Assembly: GCA_026129405.1 (NCBI GenBank)
Contig: JAHCID010000006.1
Span: 62,001 to 126,000, forward strand
Source of the DNA: a bacterium
GTDB taxonomy: Bacteria > Desulfobacterota > Binatia > DP-6
DNA length: 64,000 nt
Direction of reading: 5' to 3'
The translations under genes were made by a program, and so were the position numbers. A model generated the notes under the pieces. It did no database searches, was not told where the DNA came from, and worked only from the letters and a program-made list of their open reading frames with translations. Below are positions 62,060-64,000 of the stretch, one piece after another; the first letter of the stretch is position 1, and each line of letters begins with the position of its first letter.

Positions 62060-63665
62060 AGAACTCGAGCGGGTGGCGGCGCGGCGCCCAGCGATGGCGT
62101 CCCAGCGCCGCATCGAGCGCGCTCCACAGCGTCCAGATGGCGACCGCGGACACGAGCGCGTTGACGGCGATCACCCGCGCCGACGTGGTGTGCGCCAGCG
62201 CGGCATAGAGCGGCAGGAAGAGGTTCGCAGCGATGAGCACGACCTGCGGCAGCACTGCGAGGACCGCCGGACGGCGGCGACGCTTGCCGGCGTTGTTGGG
62301 CCGATAGCCCGGCTTACCGCGACGCCAGCGCAGGGCCCGCAGCGTCCCCATGAGGTAGATCGGGAAGAAGCCGACGAGCATCTGGAACTGGCGCCCCGGC
62401 TGCTCGCCGCGGGCGAGATAGCGCAGCGCCCAGGCCATGGCGCCGAAGTAGACGCCGCGCGCGATCGCGAAGTGCACGGCGGAGCAGAGCAGGACCTCCT
62501 GCCCGGTGACGTAGGTCCACGGCGGCACCACGAAGAGGAACGGCACCGCGAAGCCGACGGTGAGATAGGTGAAACCGATGAGGAAGTAGTTGAGCCGCTT
62601 GCGCCACGGGAGCCCGCGCTTCACCAGCGGGTTGTCCCAGAAGAAGAGGCGCATGGTGTCGAGCGCCCACTGTCCGCGCTGCCGGTACACGCCCCACACG
62701 TCCTCGGGCGCGAGACCCTCCGAGAGCGGGTACGGATAGTAGAACGACTTCCAGCCCTTCGCGTGCAGGTGGTACGAGGTCGTCAGATCCTCGACCAGGT
62801 TCCAGGTCGCGAAGCCGCCGATGTCCTCGAGCGCCGCACGCCGGTAGAGTACGCCGGAGCCGCACGAGATCACGGTGTCGTGCGCATCCATGGCGAGTTG
62901 CACGGCGCCGTAGAACACGCGGTCCTCGTTGAAGAGCGGATCGCCCTCGGCGACGAGGTACGACTGCCGCGACTGGACGAACGCGAGGCGCTCGAAGCGG
63001 AAGTAGCCGGCCAGCGACTCGAGGATGTCGGGGTGCGGGACCTGGTCCGCGTCGAGCACGAGCACGAGATCGCCGTGCGAGCGCGCGAGACCGAAGTTCA
63101 TGTTCCCGGCCTTGGCGTCGTCCTTCGCGACGCCGTCGCGGGGCCGCGAGTGGTAGGCGAAGCCGAGCCGCCGCACGACGGCCTCGACGTCGGCCGAGCC
63201 GCCGTCGTCGAGCACGTGCACGGCGAGCGGCCCCGACCAGCGGATGCGCGTCACCGCCTCGAGCGTGGTCGTGATCACCTCGATCGGCTCGCCGCACACC
63301 GGCACGAGCACGTCGATGGCGTACGCCTTCTCCGGCACCGGCGATCGCCGCGGCTTGAAGCGCAGCCGCCAGAGGCTGGAGCCGCCGATGGTGAACAGGA
63401 CGAGGCAGGCGCTCTCGCTGAGCAGGAACGCGATCCCCATGAGGAGATGCGCCGGGTTGATCGCCGTCGCGACCCACCCGATGTAGACGCCGCCGGTGAC
63501 GACGGTGAGGAGGACGAGGGCCTGGGCGCGGATGCGCCGCGGCCGATCCTCCCCGTCCCCGAAGCGCCGGTACGTGATCTCCTCGGGACGCAGCGCCTCC
63601 TCGAGCAACCCACCGATCACCGGCACCCGACCGTACCAACGCCGCGGGCGCTCCATCACGGTCAT
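62037..63665 (-). CDS. bcsA: GT2 family beta-glycan synthase, cellulose synthase-like (no PilZ)
   Basis: A 542-residue inner-membrane processive glycosyltransferase. Two membrane helices (about 45-95) precede the GT domain: VHVLDDGGSADV (about 151-162), DD-x-D site LDADQVPH, GSGVLYRRAAL and the TED-like VEDLTTSYHLHAKGW, then YRQRGQWALDTM. Four or five more helices follow. Compared with BcsA the C-terminal PilZ domain is missing and the Q-x-x-R-W motif reads QRGQW. The product may therefore be cellulose or another beta-glucan; the symbol is by analogy. Start ATG 63665; ATG 63656 is possible. It leads the four-gene exopolysaccharide operon. Confidence 0.85.
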   Translation of the reverse strand: MTVMERPRRWYGRVPVIGGLLEEALRPEEITYRRFGDGEDRPRRIRAQALVLLTVVTGGVYIGWVATAINPAHLLMGIAFLLSESACLVLFTIGGSSLWRLRFKPRRSPVPEKAYAIDVLVPVCGEPIEVITTTLEAVTRIRWSGPLAVHVLDDGGSADVEAVVRRLGFAYHSRPRDGVAKDDAKAGNMNFGLARSHGDLVLVLDADQVPHPDILESLAGYFRFERLAFVQSRQSYLVAEGDPLFNEDRVFYGAVQLAMDAHDTVISCGSGVLYRRAALEDIGGFATWNLVEDLTTSYHLHAKGWKSFYYPYPLSEGLAPEDVWGVYRQRGQWALDTMRLFFWDNPLVKRGLPWRKRLNYFLIGFTYLTVGFAVPFLFVVPPWTYVTGQEVLLCSAVHFAIARGVYFGAMAWALRYLARGEQPGRQFQMLVGFFPIYLMGTLRALRWRRGKPGYRPNNAGKRRRRPAVLAVLPQVVLIAANLFLPLYAALAHTTSARVIAVNALVSAVAIWTLWSALDAALGRHRWAPRRHPLEFYGRSKVA

Positions 63666-63706
63666 TCTCGGTCGGAGGGCGCCCGTAGTTGAGCCCGGCA
63701 CGCCCT

Positions 63707-63731
63707 GGCGGCGGCAATCCTTGCCGCCGCC
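63707..63731. promoter_or_regulatory. Perfect palindrome between the divergent bcsA-like and cysK genes
   Basis: GGCGGCGGCAA and TTGCCGCCGCC form an 11-bp perfect inverted repeat with a 3-nt centre, 42 nt upstream of the synthase start and about 79 nt upstream of cysK. It could be an operator for either gene or an mRNA hairpin; GC-rich palindromes are not rare here. Confidence 0.4.
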
Positions 63732-63809
63732 GCCGGGCGGCGGTGGGCGCCGTGCACCCGGCGTCCGCCGATGCTGGAACGATGCGCGGCGGCGGGATAG
63801 CAACGACCC

Positions 63810-64000
63810 ATGGGTCACGTCTTCGAGGACAACTCCCGCTCCATCGGCGGCACGCCGCTCGTGGAGCTCCGGCGCGTCACCGCCGGCGCGCCGGCACGCC
63901 TCCTCGCCAAGGTCGAGGGGCGCAATCCCGCCTACTCGGTGAAGTGTCGTATCGGCGCCGCGATGATCTGGGCCGCCGAGGAGGAGGGCGTCCTCACGCC
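63810..64000 (+). CDS. cysK: Cysteine synthase A, 5' part (3' end outside window)
   Basis: A PLP enzyme that forms cysteine from O-acetylserine and sulfide. The 63 visible residues follow the CysK N-terminus closely: [44 protein letters not shown], with the PLP lysine in SVKCR (about residue 44). A GATAGC -10-like element 8 nt before the ATG again suggests a leaderless transcript. The gene runs off the right edge. Serine acetyltransferase, its partner in the cysteine synthase complex, lies at the left edge on the same strand. Confidence 0.95.
   Translation, partial: MGHVFEDNSRSIGGTPLVELRRVTAGAPARLLAKVEGRNPAYSVKCRIGAAMIWAAEEEGVLT

Overview
The window is 64 kb of densely coded, very GC-rich bacterial chromosome. 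Third codon positions are almost always G or C, and the AT-rich bases are mostly in promoters. A complete Tol-Pal set, an LPS-era gene order (rpsB-tsf-pyrH-frr-uppS-cdsA-rseP), Pal- and BcsZ-type lipoproteins and a secretin-free envelope repertoire indicate a Gram-negative (diderm) bacterium. Gene order and the secreted cysteine-repeat protein resemble lineages once grouped as deltaproteobacteria (Desulfobacterota, Myxococcota, Binatota-like). A Binatota-type genome is my guess, but no rRNA is present to test it. No prophage, IS element, CRISPR array or restriction system was recognised.

Layout. 1-5.6 kb: 3' part of cysE, a K+/H+ antiporter, a MarR regulator with a palindromic site in its own promoter, leuCD and a DUF4126 membrane protein. 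5.6-10.5 kb: an FkbH-like HAD/acyltransferase and a large hybrid sensor kinase. 10.5-17 kb: a gene-poor 0.5 kb, tRNA-Ala(GGC), an M23 peptidase, recN-nadK, and rarA. 16.3-39.2 kb: more than 20 consecutive minus-strand genes. Read in their own direction they are tolQ-tolR-tolA-tolB-pal-cpoB, ribF, rluD, rho, rpsB-tsf-pyrH-frr-uppS-cdsA-rseP-tsaB, ydcH-like, ilvN-ilvC, psd-pssA, then a leucine attenuator, leuA-leuB, a usg/asd homologue and truA. Most junctions are 1-4 nt stop/start overlaps. 39.3-41.9 kb: pgk-tpiA-secG and tRNA-Leu(GAG) on the plus strand, with a broken beta-helix gene fragment fused against the 3' end of secG.

42-53.5 kb is an accessory, stress-flavoured region. It holds a degenerate ferritin-like protein, an NtrC-family regulator overlapping a globin-coupled histidine kinase, a zinc alcohol dehydrogenase, a HAD-phosphatase/HerA-type ATPase fusion, two universal stress proteins facing each other across a strong bidirectional hairpin, a small conserved protein, an APH-like/AAA kinase fusion, a cytochrome c lipoprotein and a DUF5924-like membrane protein. 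53.7-56.1 kb: one large secreted protein with nine disintegrin-like cysteine repeats and thrombospondin type-3-like calcium motifs. 56.3-63.7 kb: a four-gene exopolysaccharide locus (GT2 synthase, TPR/beta-barrel exporter, GH8 glucanase, REC-GAF-GGDEF-HD-GYP protein) that resembles a cellulose operon but lacks BcsB and a PilZ domain and has a modified synthase motif. The last 191 nt begin cysK.

How the parts work together. Leucine synthesis is split between leuCD and leuAB. The leuAB part is preceded by a Leu-rich leader peptide and an attenuator terminator. ilvNC, psd-pssA and leuAB form one branched-chain amino acid/phospholipid block. Several promoters sit 7-14 nt from the start codon, suggesting leaderless transcripts are common here. 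Frame damage is concentrated in two genes: tolA (one break) and the barrel exporter (at least seven breaks).
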